A stretch of DNA of 47,099 bases from Terriglobia bacterium (GTDB lineage Bacteria; Acidobacteriota; Terriglobia; Bryobacterales; Bryobacteraceae), in assembly GCA_010084195.1 (NCBI GenBank), contig RGPS01000019.1:1-47099 (forward strand). Direction: 5' to 3'. A program made the position numbers and the translations under genes. Each line of letters begins with the position of its first letter. The stretch's first letter is position 1. Shown in pieces: positions 7,300 to 15,065 of this stretch. The notes under the pieces are model-generated. The model saw only the letters and a program-made list of their open reading frames with translations, did not search any database and was not told the origin of the DNA.

Positions 7300-8801
7300 T
7301 GACTACTTCCAGAATGACCGCCCGAATCTTCCTCAAGCTGATTGCCGTAGTCGTATTTCTGGGCGGTATTGCCCTGGTTACCGCCGATGTGTTGGCCTCC
7401 GGGGTGGCCGAGCGCTACCTTCTGGCCCACCTGACCTCCGCGCTTGAAGGCAAAGGCCGCGTGATTGTGCAGGAGCATCTGACCGCCCCGCTGGAACAGG
7501 AGGAGATCCGCCAGCTCGCCCAGGCCGCCGAGGCTCGTCTCACGGTAGCTGCCTCCGACGGTCGCGTGCTCGCCGAATCAGAGATCGACCCCGCAGGCAT
7601 GGAAAATCACCTGTCGCGCCCCGAATTCCAGGCGGCGTTTCAGGGCAGGGTCGGGTCCGATACGAGGAGCAGCAGGACCATCGGGATCGACTTTCTGTAC
7701 GTCGCGGTTCCCATGGAGCCCGGCCCCAGGCCGCGTTTGGCGCTGCGTCTCGCCATGCCCCGCAAGGCTGTCAATGACGATATCCACACCATTCGAACCC
7801 GGATTCTGCAGAGCGTTGCCCTGGCCTTTCTGCCGGCCGTAATGATCGCGGCATTTTTGGCTCGTCGAATTGCGGGGCGTCTGAGCAGTGTGATCGCTTA
7901 CGCGGGCGAACTGGCCAACGGAAACTTCCAGGCCCGCCTGCCCGCCATCACCGGCGGCGATCTTGGCGTCCTCAGCCAAAAACTCAATGAGACCGGCGTT
8001 AAACTCGAACGCACTGTGCAGCAGTTGCAAACGGAGCATGCGGAACTGGATCGCCTCGAACGCGTTCGCCGCGACTTCGTCATCAACGTGTCCCACGAGC
8101 TTCGCACCCCGCTGGCTTCTATTCAGGGCTATGCAGAAACGCTCATCGACGGGGCGCTTTACGACGAGAAGAACAATCTTCGCTTCCTCAATATCATTCG
8201 CCATAATGCGGAACGGCTCACCGGGCTGACGGCTGACCTCCTCACCCTCTCGCGGCTGGAACTCCGCACCAAAGAATTCCGCTTTGCGTCGTTCCATACA
8301 GCCGAATTGCTGGGCGGTGTGGTGGACACCTTTCGCCCCATCGCGGACCGCAAACACGTCACGATCCTGCAGGATTTGGGCGAGGACGGCAGCGAAGTCT
8401 TCTGCGATTCCGAAGCGTTCTACCAGGTGGTCAGCAACCTCCTCGACAACGCCGTTAAATATACTCCCGAAAACAGCACCATCACGGTTGGGTTTCGCCC
8501 CGTCACCAAACCCGACGGTGCCTCCACCATCGAGTTCTACGTTCGTGATTCCGGCATGGGCATCCCGGCAGAGGATCAGTCCAGGCTGTTTGAGCGGTTC
8601 TATCGCGTTGACAAAGCGCGTAGCCGCGACCTCGGGGGCACTGGGCTCGGTCTGGCCATCGTCAAGCATCTGGTCCGCGCCCACGGCGGCGACGTTCGGG
8701 TGGAAAGCGAGATCGGTCAGGGGGCCACGTTCTTCTTCACTCTTCCGGTGGATGATGTGGGGATTCCTGAACAGGCCCCGGCTTCGGCCGCCATCTTATA
8801 G
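7299..8801 (+). CDS. PhoR-type sensor histidine kinase
   Basis: 500-aa membrane kinase. TM1 at about residues 10-30, an extracytoplasmic sensor of about 135 residues, TM2 at about 165-185, a HAMP linker (about 186-240), HisKA with H266 in NVSHELRTPL, and HATPase_c with the N-box NLLDNAVKYTPE, G1 DSGMGIP and GGTGLGLAIV. The start is GTG overlapping the regulator's TAG by one base; an in-frame ATG at 7314 is an alternative. All catalytic boxes look intact. It ends inside the first unit of the 15-bp tandem repeat, whose first three units place TAG codons in its frame. Confidence 0.92.
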   Translation: MTTSRMTARIFLKLIAVVVFLGGIALVTADVLASGVAERYLLAHLTSALEGKGRVIVQEHLTAPLEQEEIRQLAQAAEARLTVAASDGRVLAESEIDPAGMENHLSRPEFQAAFQGRVGSDTRSSRTIGIDFLYVAVPMEPGPRPRLALRLAMPRKAVNDDIHTIRTRILQSVALAFLPAVMIAAFLARRIAGRLSSVIAYAGELANGNFQARLPAITGGDLGVLSQKLNETGVKLERTVQQLQTEHAELDRLERVRRDFVINVSHELRTPLASIQGYAETLIDGALYDEKNNLRFLNIIRHNAERLTGLTADLLTLSRLELRTKEFRFASFHTAELLGGVVDTFRPIADRKHVTILQDLGEDGSEVFCDSEAFYQVVSNLLDNAVKYTPENSTITVGFRPVTKPDGASTIEFYVRDSGMGIPAEDQSRLFERFYRVDKARSRDLGGTGLGLAIVKHLVRAHGGDVRVESEIGQGATFFFTLPVDDVGIPEQAPASAAIL

Positions 8802-8880
8802 CCTGACCATGAATAGCCTGACCATGAATAGCCTGACCATGAAAAGCCTGACCATGAAAAGCCTGACCATGAAAAGGCTG
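8800..8880 (+). repeat. 15-bp tandem repeat, five full units plus a partial
   Basis: Units start at 8800, 8815, 8830, 8845 and 8860, with a degenerate 6-nt start of a sixth at 8875. The consensus is AGCCTGACCATGAAW. The first two units end in T and the next three in A. The array begins on the kinase stop codon. In the frame of the downstream TPR gene every unit encodes five residues (for example MNSLT or MKSLT) and supplies an ATG. As the unit is a multiple of three, copy-number change would not shift the frame. Confidence 0.95.
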
Positions 8881-8946
8881 CCCATTACCACCTTACTCAT
8901 GATTTCGAAACCCAAACCGTTCCCGGCCCGTTGCAGAATATTAGTG

Positions 8947-9771
8947 ATGCGAAAACTGGTTGGAACAACTCTCGGTGCGCTTTGTCTTGTTTCCAGCTTC
9001 TCCGTTTCCAGCCTTAGCGCCGGCACGCTCCTCGAAGATGGCTATCGGCACATGTACAACCTGCAGTTTGCCGAGGCCCACAAGACCCTGGCTGAGTACA
9101 TGCGCCAGCAGCCCGAAGACCCGATGGGGCCTGTCGCAGATGGGGCGGCCTATCTCTACTCCGAATTTGACCGCCTTCGCATCCTCCAGTCCGAACTGTT
9201 TACGCAGACTGACCAGTATCTGGACTTCAGTAAACCCGTAGCCGACCCGAAAATTAAGGCCAGCTTCATGGCCTCCCTCGAAAAAGGCAAGCAGCTTATC
9301 GACAAGACGCTCCAGCAAAAGCCTGGCGACGGCAATGCCCTGTTCGCCGCCACACTCCGCCTGGGCCTCCGTGCCGACTACCTGGCCATGATCGAGCGCA
9401 AAGATCTGGCGGCGCTGGACGAAGTGAAGCAAAGTCGGCTCATTTCCGAGCAGCTTCTGAAACGGTATCCCGACTACTACGATGCCTACATCGCGGTGGG
9501 CGTGGAAAATTATGTGTTGAGTCTCCGGGCCGCCCCGGTGCGCTGGCTCCTGAAGTTCGGCGGGGCCCAGACCGACAGGCAAACCGGGCTGGATAAACTC
9601 CGCCTCACGGCAGAAAAAGGTCACTATCTGTTGCCGTATGCCAAGCTCATCCTGGCAGTCGCGGATATCCGGGCCAAAGCCCCGGCCCAGGCTCGCCAGA
9701 AGCTGGAATGGCTCTCGAAGGAGTTCCCGCTAAACCGGCTATACCGCGAGGAACTGGCGAAGCTCCGTTGA
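8947..9771 (+). CDS. Secreted TPR-like protein
   Basis: 274-aa protein with a signal peptide (MRKLVGTTLGALCLVSSFSV, cleavage near LSAG). The rest is helical with TPR-like pairs, for example MYNLQFAEAHKTLAEYMRQQP near the start and KAPAQARQKLEWLSKEFP near the end; it resembles acidobacterial TPR proteins of unknown role. The ATG at 8947 was chosen because it starts the signal peptide. However, the same frame is open back through the 15-bp repeat, with ATGs at 8809, 8824, 8839, 8854 and 8869, which would add a 31- to 51-residue head. It follows the two-component pair and precedes the polyketide synthase by 21 nt. Confidence 0.78.
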   Translation: MRKLVGTTLGALCLVSSFSVSSLSAGTLLEDGYRHMYNLQFAEAHKTLAEYMRQQPEDPMGPVADGAAYLYSEFDRLRILQSELFTQTDQYLDFSKPVADPKIKASFMASLEKGKQLIDKTLQQKPGDGNALFAATLRLGLRADYLAMIERKDLAALDEVKQSRLISEQLLKRYPDYYDAYIAVGVENYVLSLRAAPVRWLLKFGGAQTDRQTGLDKLRLTAEKGHYLLPYAKLILAVADIRAKAPAQARQKLEWLSKEFPLNRLYREELAKLR

Positions 9772-9792
9772 CCGGAGCCGCATCCATCCTAC

Positions 9793-10839
9793 ATGAGAAT
9801 TCTCTCGGCTGCCTCAGCTTTTCCCGAATACCACTACACCCAGCGCCAGCTGATTGATGCCTTCCTGCAACACTGGGGCCCCCTGGTTTCAGACGTTCGC
9901 AAGCTGGAACTGCTGCACCACAATGTTGGCGTGGATGGCCGCTACCTTGCTCGCCCCATCGAACAATACGTCAATATGACGTTTGGCCAGGCGAACAACG
10001 TCTGGATTGAAACGGCCCAGAGGCTGGGCGCGGAAGCGGTTTCTAAGGCGCTCGCCCTCGCAGGTATCCCGCCCGACCGGCCCGGTGCCATTATTTTTGT
10101 CTCCGTCACCGGGATCTCCAGCCCGTCCATTGATGCCCTGCTTGTTAACCGTCTTGGGCTCTCGCCGCACATCCGCCGCACGCCGATTTTTGGCCTGGGC
10201 TGCGTGGCAGGTGCTGCCGGCCTCGCTCGTGCGGCCGACTATGTCCGGGCTTATCCGGACCAATACGTCATCCTGCTCTCGGTGGAGCTTTGCAGCCTGA
10301 CCCTGCAGAGGGACGACGTCTCGCCTGCCAATCTCATCTCCACCGGCTTGTTTGGCGACGGTGCCGCCGCCGTGATTGTGGCAGGCCGCGATTGCCCCCA
10401 GTCCGGCATCGAAATTGTTGATACCTGCCCCACCTTCTACCCGGATACCGAGGACGTTATGGGCTGGGCCATCTCGGAAAAAGGCTTCCGCATCGTTCTT
10501 TCCCCCTCGGTGCCTGAAGTGATTGCGGCCAATGTCGGCAGAGATTTGGATTTCCTTCTTGCCCGCAACCAACTCACCCGCGCCGATATCCAAAGCTGGA
10601 TTCTGCACACAGGCGGCCCCAAAATCCTCCGCGGCACGCAGCAGGCCCTCGGAATCACGGAAGTGGATCTGGCCGCCTCCTGGGCCTGCCTGCGACGCAT
10701 GGGGAACCTTTCCTCCACATCCGTTCTCATCGTCCTCGAAGAAACCATGCTGAACCGCCGTCCGCCCACAGGCACCTGGAGCATACTGGGAGCCATGGGC
10801 CCCGGCTTCTGCTCCGAACTCCTGCTGCTGAAGTGGTAA
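9793..10839 (+). CDS. Type III polyketide synthase (chalcone/stilbene synthase family)
   Basis: 348-aa homodimeric thiolase-fold enzyme expected to extend an acyl-CoA with malonyl-CoA and cyclise it to a resorcinol, pyrone or similar phenol. The catalytic triad is complete: Cys137 in LGCVAGAAG, His272 in ILHTGG and Asn305 in GNLSSTSV. The GLFGDGAAA and GPGFCSEL motifs are near their usual places. Length is normal for bacterial members. It sits 7 nt before an FAD oxidoreductase, so the pair is probably co-transcribed. The starter unit cannot be read from sequence; bacterial homologues often use long-chain acyl-CoA to make alkylresorcinols or alkylpyrones. Confidence 0.93.
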   Translation: MRILSAASAFPEYHYTQRQLIDAFLQHWGPLVSDVRKLELLHHNVGVDGRYLARPIEQYVNMTFGQANNVWIETAQRLGAEAVSKALALAGIPPDRPGAIIFVSVTGISSPSIDALLVNRLGLSPHIRRTPIFGLGCVAGAAGLARAADYVRAYPDQYVILLSVELCSLTLQRDDVSPANLISTGLFGDGAAAVIVAGRDCPQSGIEIVDTCPTFYPDTEDVMGWAISEKGFRIVLSPSVPEVIAANVGRDLDFLLARNQLTRADIQSWILHTGGPKILRGTQQALGITEVDLAASWACLRRMGNLSSTSVLIVLEETMLNRRPPTGTWSILGAMGPGFCSELLLLKW

Positions 10840-10846
10840 TTTCTGT

Positions 10847-11884
10847 ATGCTTGCCGATGCCGCGATAGTTGGTGGGGGGCCTTCCGGGCTGGCCGCTGCC
10901 ATTGCACTCCGCTTGCGGGGCCTGGCCGTGACTGTCTACGAGGCGCGTCGCCCTCCCATCGACAAACCCTGTGGCGAAGGTTTCCTTCCCGGAACAGCCT
11001 CCGTCCTCAGTGAACTGGGCCTCCAGCTCGACTCCCTCCCTGGTGCGCCTCTGCGCGGGATCCGGTTTTCCGCACCCCGTGCCTCCGTTTACGCTGCTTT
11101 TCCAGGTGCCGCAGGTCGCGGAGTCCGCCGCCTCCACCTGCACGCCGCGCTGGTGGACCGCGCGCAGGAGCTTGGAGTCAGACTCACCTGGAACCACCCG
11201 ATTTCCTCGCTGGCCGAAATCAAAGAGCGCTGGGTCATTGGTGCCGATGGTATCCAGTCCCGCGTACGCCAATGGGCGGGCCTCGGCTGCACCGAGTATG
11301 ATTCTGTTCGCTTCGGGTTTCAACGACATCTGACCCTGGAACCCTGGTCAAACGATGTGGAAGTCTACTGGGGCGCTCTGGGCCAGGCCTACATAACCCC
11401 GGTCGGGGACCGGGAGATTGGGTTGGCGGTTCTTACCCATCGCCCCGAAACTCGTCTGCCGGAAGTTCTTGCTGACCTCCCGGAACTGCGCGCCCGTCTC
11501 GGCTCCGCTCCCGCCACCTCCGACCGCGGTGCCATCACGGCCCGTCGCCGGTTGCGCTGTGTCACTCATGGCAACGTGGCTCTGGTGGGCGACGCGTCCG
11601 GTTCTGTGGATGCAATCACCGGGGAGGGGCTGGCGCTCAGTTTTCGTCAGGCTCTTCTGCTGGCCCGCGCCGTCGAGGGCAATAGCCTGGAACTTTATGC
11701 CGCGGGTCACCCCAGGCTGGCCCGCCGTCCTCAACTTATGGGCGCGCTGATGCTGCTCCTCGATGGTTCGTCCACGCTTCGGGATGCCGCCGTGGCCACC
11801 CTGCAGGCAGCTCCGCCAATTTTTTCGGCTCTGGTAAGGATGCACATCGGCGGTCCCTATTCACCGCTGCACACCCGGTATTAG
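10847..11884 (+). CDS. FAD-dependent oxidoreductase (geranylgeranyl-reductase/hydroxylase-like)
   Basis: 345-aa flavoprotein. The N-terminal Rossmann motif is GGGPSG at residues 9-14, followed by the DKPCGEGFLP motif and, near residue 245, the second FAD motif GDASGSVDAITGEG. This pattern fits the geranylgeranyl-reductase and phenol-hydroxylase families. Placed 7 nt after the type III polyketide synthase, it probably oxidises the phenolic product, as in alkylresorcinol cassettes that pair synthase, methyltransferase and flavin hydroxylase. No methyltransferase is present here. No signal peptide is seen, so it should be cytoplasmic or peripheral to the membrane. Confidence 0.85.
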   Translation: MLADAAIVGGGPSGLAAAIALRLRGLAVTVYEARRPPIDKPCGEGFLPGTASVLSELGLQLDSLPGAPLRGIRFSAPRASVYAAFPGAAGRGVRRLHLHAALVDRAQELGVRLTWNHPISSLAEIKERWVIGADGIQSRVRQWAGLGCTEYDSVRFGFQRHLTLEPWSNDVEVYWGALGQAYITPVGDREIGLAVLTHRPETRLPEVLADLPELRARLGSAPATSDRGAITARRRLRCVTHGNVALVGDASGSVDAITGEGLALSFRQALLLARAVEGNSLELYAAGHPRLARRPQLMGALMLLLDGSSTLRDAAVATLQAAPPIFSALVRMHIGGPYSPLHTRY

Positions 11885-11914
11885 TTGTTTCCCACAATTC
11901 TCCCCCCTTTGCCG

Positions 11915-11923
11915 TGTTATCCT
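11915..11923 (+). promoter_or_regulatory. Putative extended -10 box (TGTTATCCT) before the NHL gene
   Basis: The hexamer TATCCT (11918-11923) has a TG one base upstream. It ends 9 nt before the likely TTG start at 11933, so the message would be nearly leaderless. No convincing -35 is seen. Confidence 0.45.
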
Positions 11924-11932
11924 CGACTTGGA

Positions 11933-14900
11933 TTGACTGCCCGGCCACGCTTCGCTTATCTTGCTCTGTTCCTGGCTTTTCAGAACGTTGCCTCGCCGCA
12001 GGCTCTGTTCCGTAAGCCCGTTAAAGTACTGGGAGATCCCCAATACGTCGGAACTGCTTCTAACCCTTTCCTGATTACCAATAACGGTCCCAACTGGACC
12101 GAAGGCCGGGAATTCAGTTTCCCCCTGGGCATCGCGATCGACAACTCGGTGTCTCCTCCCAATATTTACATCGCTGATGCCGGAAATAGCCGTGTCCTGG
12201 GTTTTCGCTATGGCACCCAGCTAAAAGCCGGCGCAACAGCCGATATCGTCCTTGGACAAGTTGATGTGTTCGCCAATCTGGCCCAGGGCGGCAGCAATCG
12301 CGCTACCGGCATGAACCAGCCCACCGGCCTCGCCTGTGACAGCCAGGGCAACTTGTATGTCGCCGACACCGGCAACAACCGGGTGCTCCGTTACCCGAAG
12401 CCCCTGTCACAGCCCTCCGGCGTCGCCTTCCCTGATCTCGTGCTGGGGCAGACTTCACTGTCCGGTAAGGGCGCAAACTCGGGAGGGGTCAGCGCCACTA
12501 CCCTTGCCCTCGCGGTGAGTACGGTTTCTCATGCCGGCCTGGCCTTCGATTCTTCCGGCAACCTCTGGGTGGCCGACAGCGCCAACAACCGTGTCCTGCG
12601 CTACCCTTTGGCTCTGTTGCAGAAGGGGCAAAACGGCCCCGCTGCCGATCTGGTGATCGGGCAAAACGATTTCGCCAGTCGCGCCGGGGCTACCTCCGTC
12701 ACCAGCAAGACCAATCTCAATACCCCGTTTGGCATCAGCTTTGATTCGGCTGGCCGCCTTCTTGTTACGGATTCCGGGCGCCGCGTCGTGGTCTATCCCG
12801 CCGGTGTTACCACCAACGGCGTTGCCATCCGCATCATGGGACTTGACGCCACGCTCAATGCCTCCTCGCCCGCCTCAGCCGTTTCGCTGAGCACCACTTT
12901 CGGTGTTGCCGGAACCGCTGCCGGCATTGTTGTCGCGGATTCCTCCAACAACCGCCTCCTCGTGTTCCCCTCGGTCGAGGCCTGGCCTGCCGAAGGAACT
13001 CAGTTATCGCCCACTGCTACCGCCGTCATCGGCCAGACCGATTTCACCAGCATCAAGGCGAATCAGGGGCAGGGCGACGCTTCTTCCGGCGCCTTCAATT
13101 TCCCTTCGCAGATCGCATTCTCGGGTTCCGAACTCTTTGTGGCCGATTCCCAGAACAACCGCGTCCTCGTTTTTAACGCCGGACCGTCGGGCATCTCCGC
13201 CACCGCCTCTCGCGTCATCGGCCAACTTGACTTCCCGTACTCGGCCCCGAACCTCGTCGAAGGTCATGAATTTCAGCTTGCCGCCGGTGTCAGCACGACC
13301 ACCGCTTTCGGCAGCGCCATTCTCGATCAATCAGTGAGTCCCCCTCGCCTCTGGGTTGCCGACTCCCTGAACAACCGCATCCTTGGGTTCAAAGACTTCT
13401 CGAAAGCGAAGAATGGCGATAAGGCTGATATCGTCATTGGCCAGCCCGACCTGCTGCGCACCCTCATCAACTATCCGTCGAACGAGGCCTCGCAGCCCAA
13501 TGCACAGGGGCTCCGTTTTCCCACCGGCCTCACCCTGGATTCAGCCGGCAATCTCTTTGTAGCCGACACCGGCAACTCCCGCATCCTGCGCTTCCCGGCA
13601 CCCTTTGATTCCGGCAAAAAGGCCCTGCAGAGCGCCGACCTGGTTCTCGGGCAACGCAACTTTACCTCCACTGTCACCGATCCCTCTGACCGCACTATGA
13701 GCGCGCCCTTTTCGCTGGTCCTTACAGCCGACGCTGCCAATGCGACGGTGCCGGGCAGCGGCTTTCTGATCGCTACCGATAGTGTTCACAACCGGGTTCT
13801 TTTCTTTCCCAAACCCTTCACCAGCGGGATGGCGGCCACCAAACTCCTGGGTTCCCTGAACTTCTTCAATACGACCCCAGGTAGTGCGGACGCGCCCCGC
13901 TTCAACTCGCCCCATGGGGTGGCGGTGGATCCTCAGGATCGCGTTATTCTTGTCGATTCCGGCAATCGCCGTGTTCAGATTTTCAACAAAGCTTCCACCA
14001 TCAACACCTACGATACGCCGCCCATCAGCATCTCGATTCCCGGCGGTCTGCCTCTTGGCGTCACCGCCTCATCCAGTGGCTTTTGGGTCTCCGACAACCA
14101 GACCAACCAAATCCTCCACTACCCGACCGTAGACCAGTTGCCGCTGAAGAGTAATGCAACGGACGGGTTCCTCCAGGTCAACTCGCCCCTCACAGTGTTT
14201 CAGGATTCGTTCAGTAATCTGCTGGTGGCCGATGCCATCCAGCGGGTGGTTTACTACGCACCCCAACTGACCGTGGTGAGCGGCGCCAATTACGCGAATC
14301 GCCCGCTCACCGCCGGTTCCATTGCCGCAGCTTTCCCCACCGTTACCACCAACATGCTGGCTGGCGCCACGGCGGCGGCCACGGCGGTCCCCCTCCCCTC
14401 CACGCTGGCCGATACCCAGGTTCTGGTGAATGGCATCCCCGCTCCGCTCTTCTTCGTCTCGCCTGCCCAGGTGAATCTGGTTTTGTCCAACCTGCTGCCC
14501 TCTGGCGGCACGGCTGACGTTCAGGTCTTTCACCCCTCTACGGGGCAGGTCGCCGGAAGCACCGAACTACAGTTGGCATCGGCCGCTCCCGCGCTGTTCA
14601 CCGCCAATTCGTCCGGCGGGGGCCAGGTGGTGGCCTACAACGCCGCCGATGGCTCCCTCAACTCCAACACGAATGCCGTTGCGCGAGAGCAGTACATCGT
14701 CCTCTACGGCACTGGGTTGGGGCCGGTTCCCAATGCGCCGCCAGACGGTGAGGCCCCCAAAGGGATTACTCAGGCCCCCACCCGCCCCCTGGTTGTTCTC
14801 GGGGCTGCAATCACCGCCCTCCCCGATGAGAATATTCAATACTCGGGACTCGCGCCGGGGCTGGTTGGCGTGTGGCAACTCAACCTCCTCATCCCCTCCA

Positions 14901-15004
14901 ATGCCCAGACCGGAGCCTCTGTGCCGATCCGCATCTTCCAGAACAGCATTACCAGCGTCGATCCGGCTTCCACCGCCGGGGCCACCACTATCGCTATCAA
15001 GTAA
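11933..15004 (+). CDS. Secreted NHL-repeat beta-propeller protein with Solibacter-type C-terminal domain
   Basis: About 1023 aa. A signal peptide (RFAYLALFLAFQNVASPQA) is followed by many NHL blades with recurring motifs such as YVADTGNNRVLRYP and VLGQ-DF. The region is internally doubled: the NWTEGREF block near 12093 matches the NLVEGHEF block near 13250, so there are probably two propellers. The last 230 residues (from about ANYANRP) form the TIGR03437-type domain shared with the kelch protein at 31522. The frame has no ATG; TTG at 11933 gives a clean signal peptide, while TTG at 11885 is possible but lies right after the previous stop. Probably extracellular; ligand unknown. Confidence 0.85.
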   Translation: MTARPRFAYLALFLAFQNVASPQALFRKPVKVLGDPQYVGTASNPFLITNNGPNWTEGREFSFPLGIAIDNSVSPPNIYIADAGNSRVLGFRYGTQLKAGATADIVLGQVDVFANLAQGGSNRATGMNQPTGLACDSQGNLYVADTGNNRVLRYPKPLSQPSGVAFPDLVLGQTSLSGKGANSGGVSATTLALAVSTVSHAGLAFDSSGNLWVADSANNRVLRYPLALLQKGQNGPAADLVIGQNDFASRAGATSVTSKTNLNTPFGISFDSAGRLLVTDSGRRVVVYPAGVTTNGVAIRIMGLDATLNASSPASAVSLSTTFGVAGTAAGIVVADSSNNRLLVFPSVEAWPAEGTQLSPTATAVIGQTDFTSIKANQGQGDASSGAFNFPSQIAFSGSELFVADSQNNRVLVFNAGPSGISATASRVIGQLDFPYSAPNLVEGHEFQLAAGVSTTTAFGSAILDQSVSPPRLWVADSLNNRILGFKDFSKAKNGDKADIVIGQPDLLRTLINYPSNEASQPNAQGLRFPTGLTLDSAGNLFVADTGNSRILRFPAPFDSGKKALQSADLVLGQRNFTSTVTDPSDRTMSAPFSLVLTADAANATVPGSGFLIATDSVHNRVLFFPKPFTSGMAATKLLGSLNFFNTTPGSADAPRFNSPHGVAVDPQDRVILVDSGNRRVQIFNKASTINTYDTPPISISIPGGLPLGVTASSSGFWVSDNQTNQILHYPTVDQLPLKSNATDGFLQVNSPLTVFQDSFSNLLVADAIQRVVYYAPQLTVVSGANYANRPLTAGSIAAAFPTVTTNMLAGATAAATAVPLPSTLADTQVLVNGIPAPLFFVSPAQVNLVLSNLLPSGGTADVQVFHPSTGQVAGSTELQLASAAPALFTANSSGGGQVVAYNAADGSLNSNTNAVAREQYIVLYGTGLGPVPNAPPDGEAPKGITQAPTRPLVVLGAAITALPDENIQYSGLAPGLVGVWQLNLLIPSNAQTGASVPIRIFQNSITSVDPASTAGATTIAIK

Positions 15005-15030
15005 TTCCTGGCACCAGACTTCGGGTAATT

Positions 15031-15039
15031 TGGTATCCT
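15031..15039 (+). promoter_or_regulatory. Putative extended -10 box (TGGTATCCT) before the TonB-dependent receptor
   Basis: TATCCT at 15034-15039 with TG one base upstream. It is 26 nt before the ATG at 15066 and is followed by a GAGGG ribosome site, so this transcript has a leader. Confidence 0.45.
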
Positions 15040-15065
15040 GACTCTCAACGAACGAGGGATACGTG

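Noticed and set aside
8800-8880. CRISPR array
   Set aside because: Units are 15 bp, directly abutting and without spacers; no cas genes in the window.
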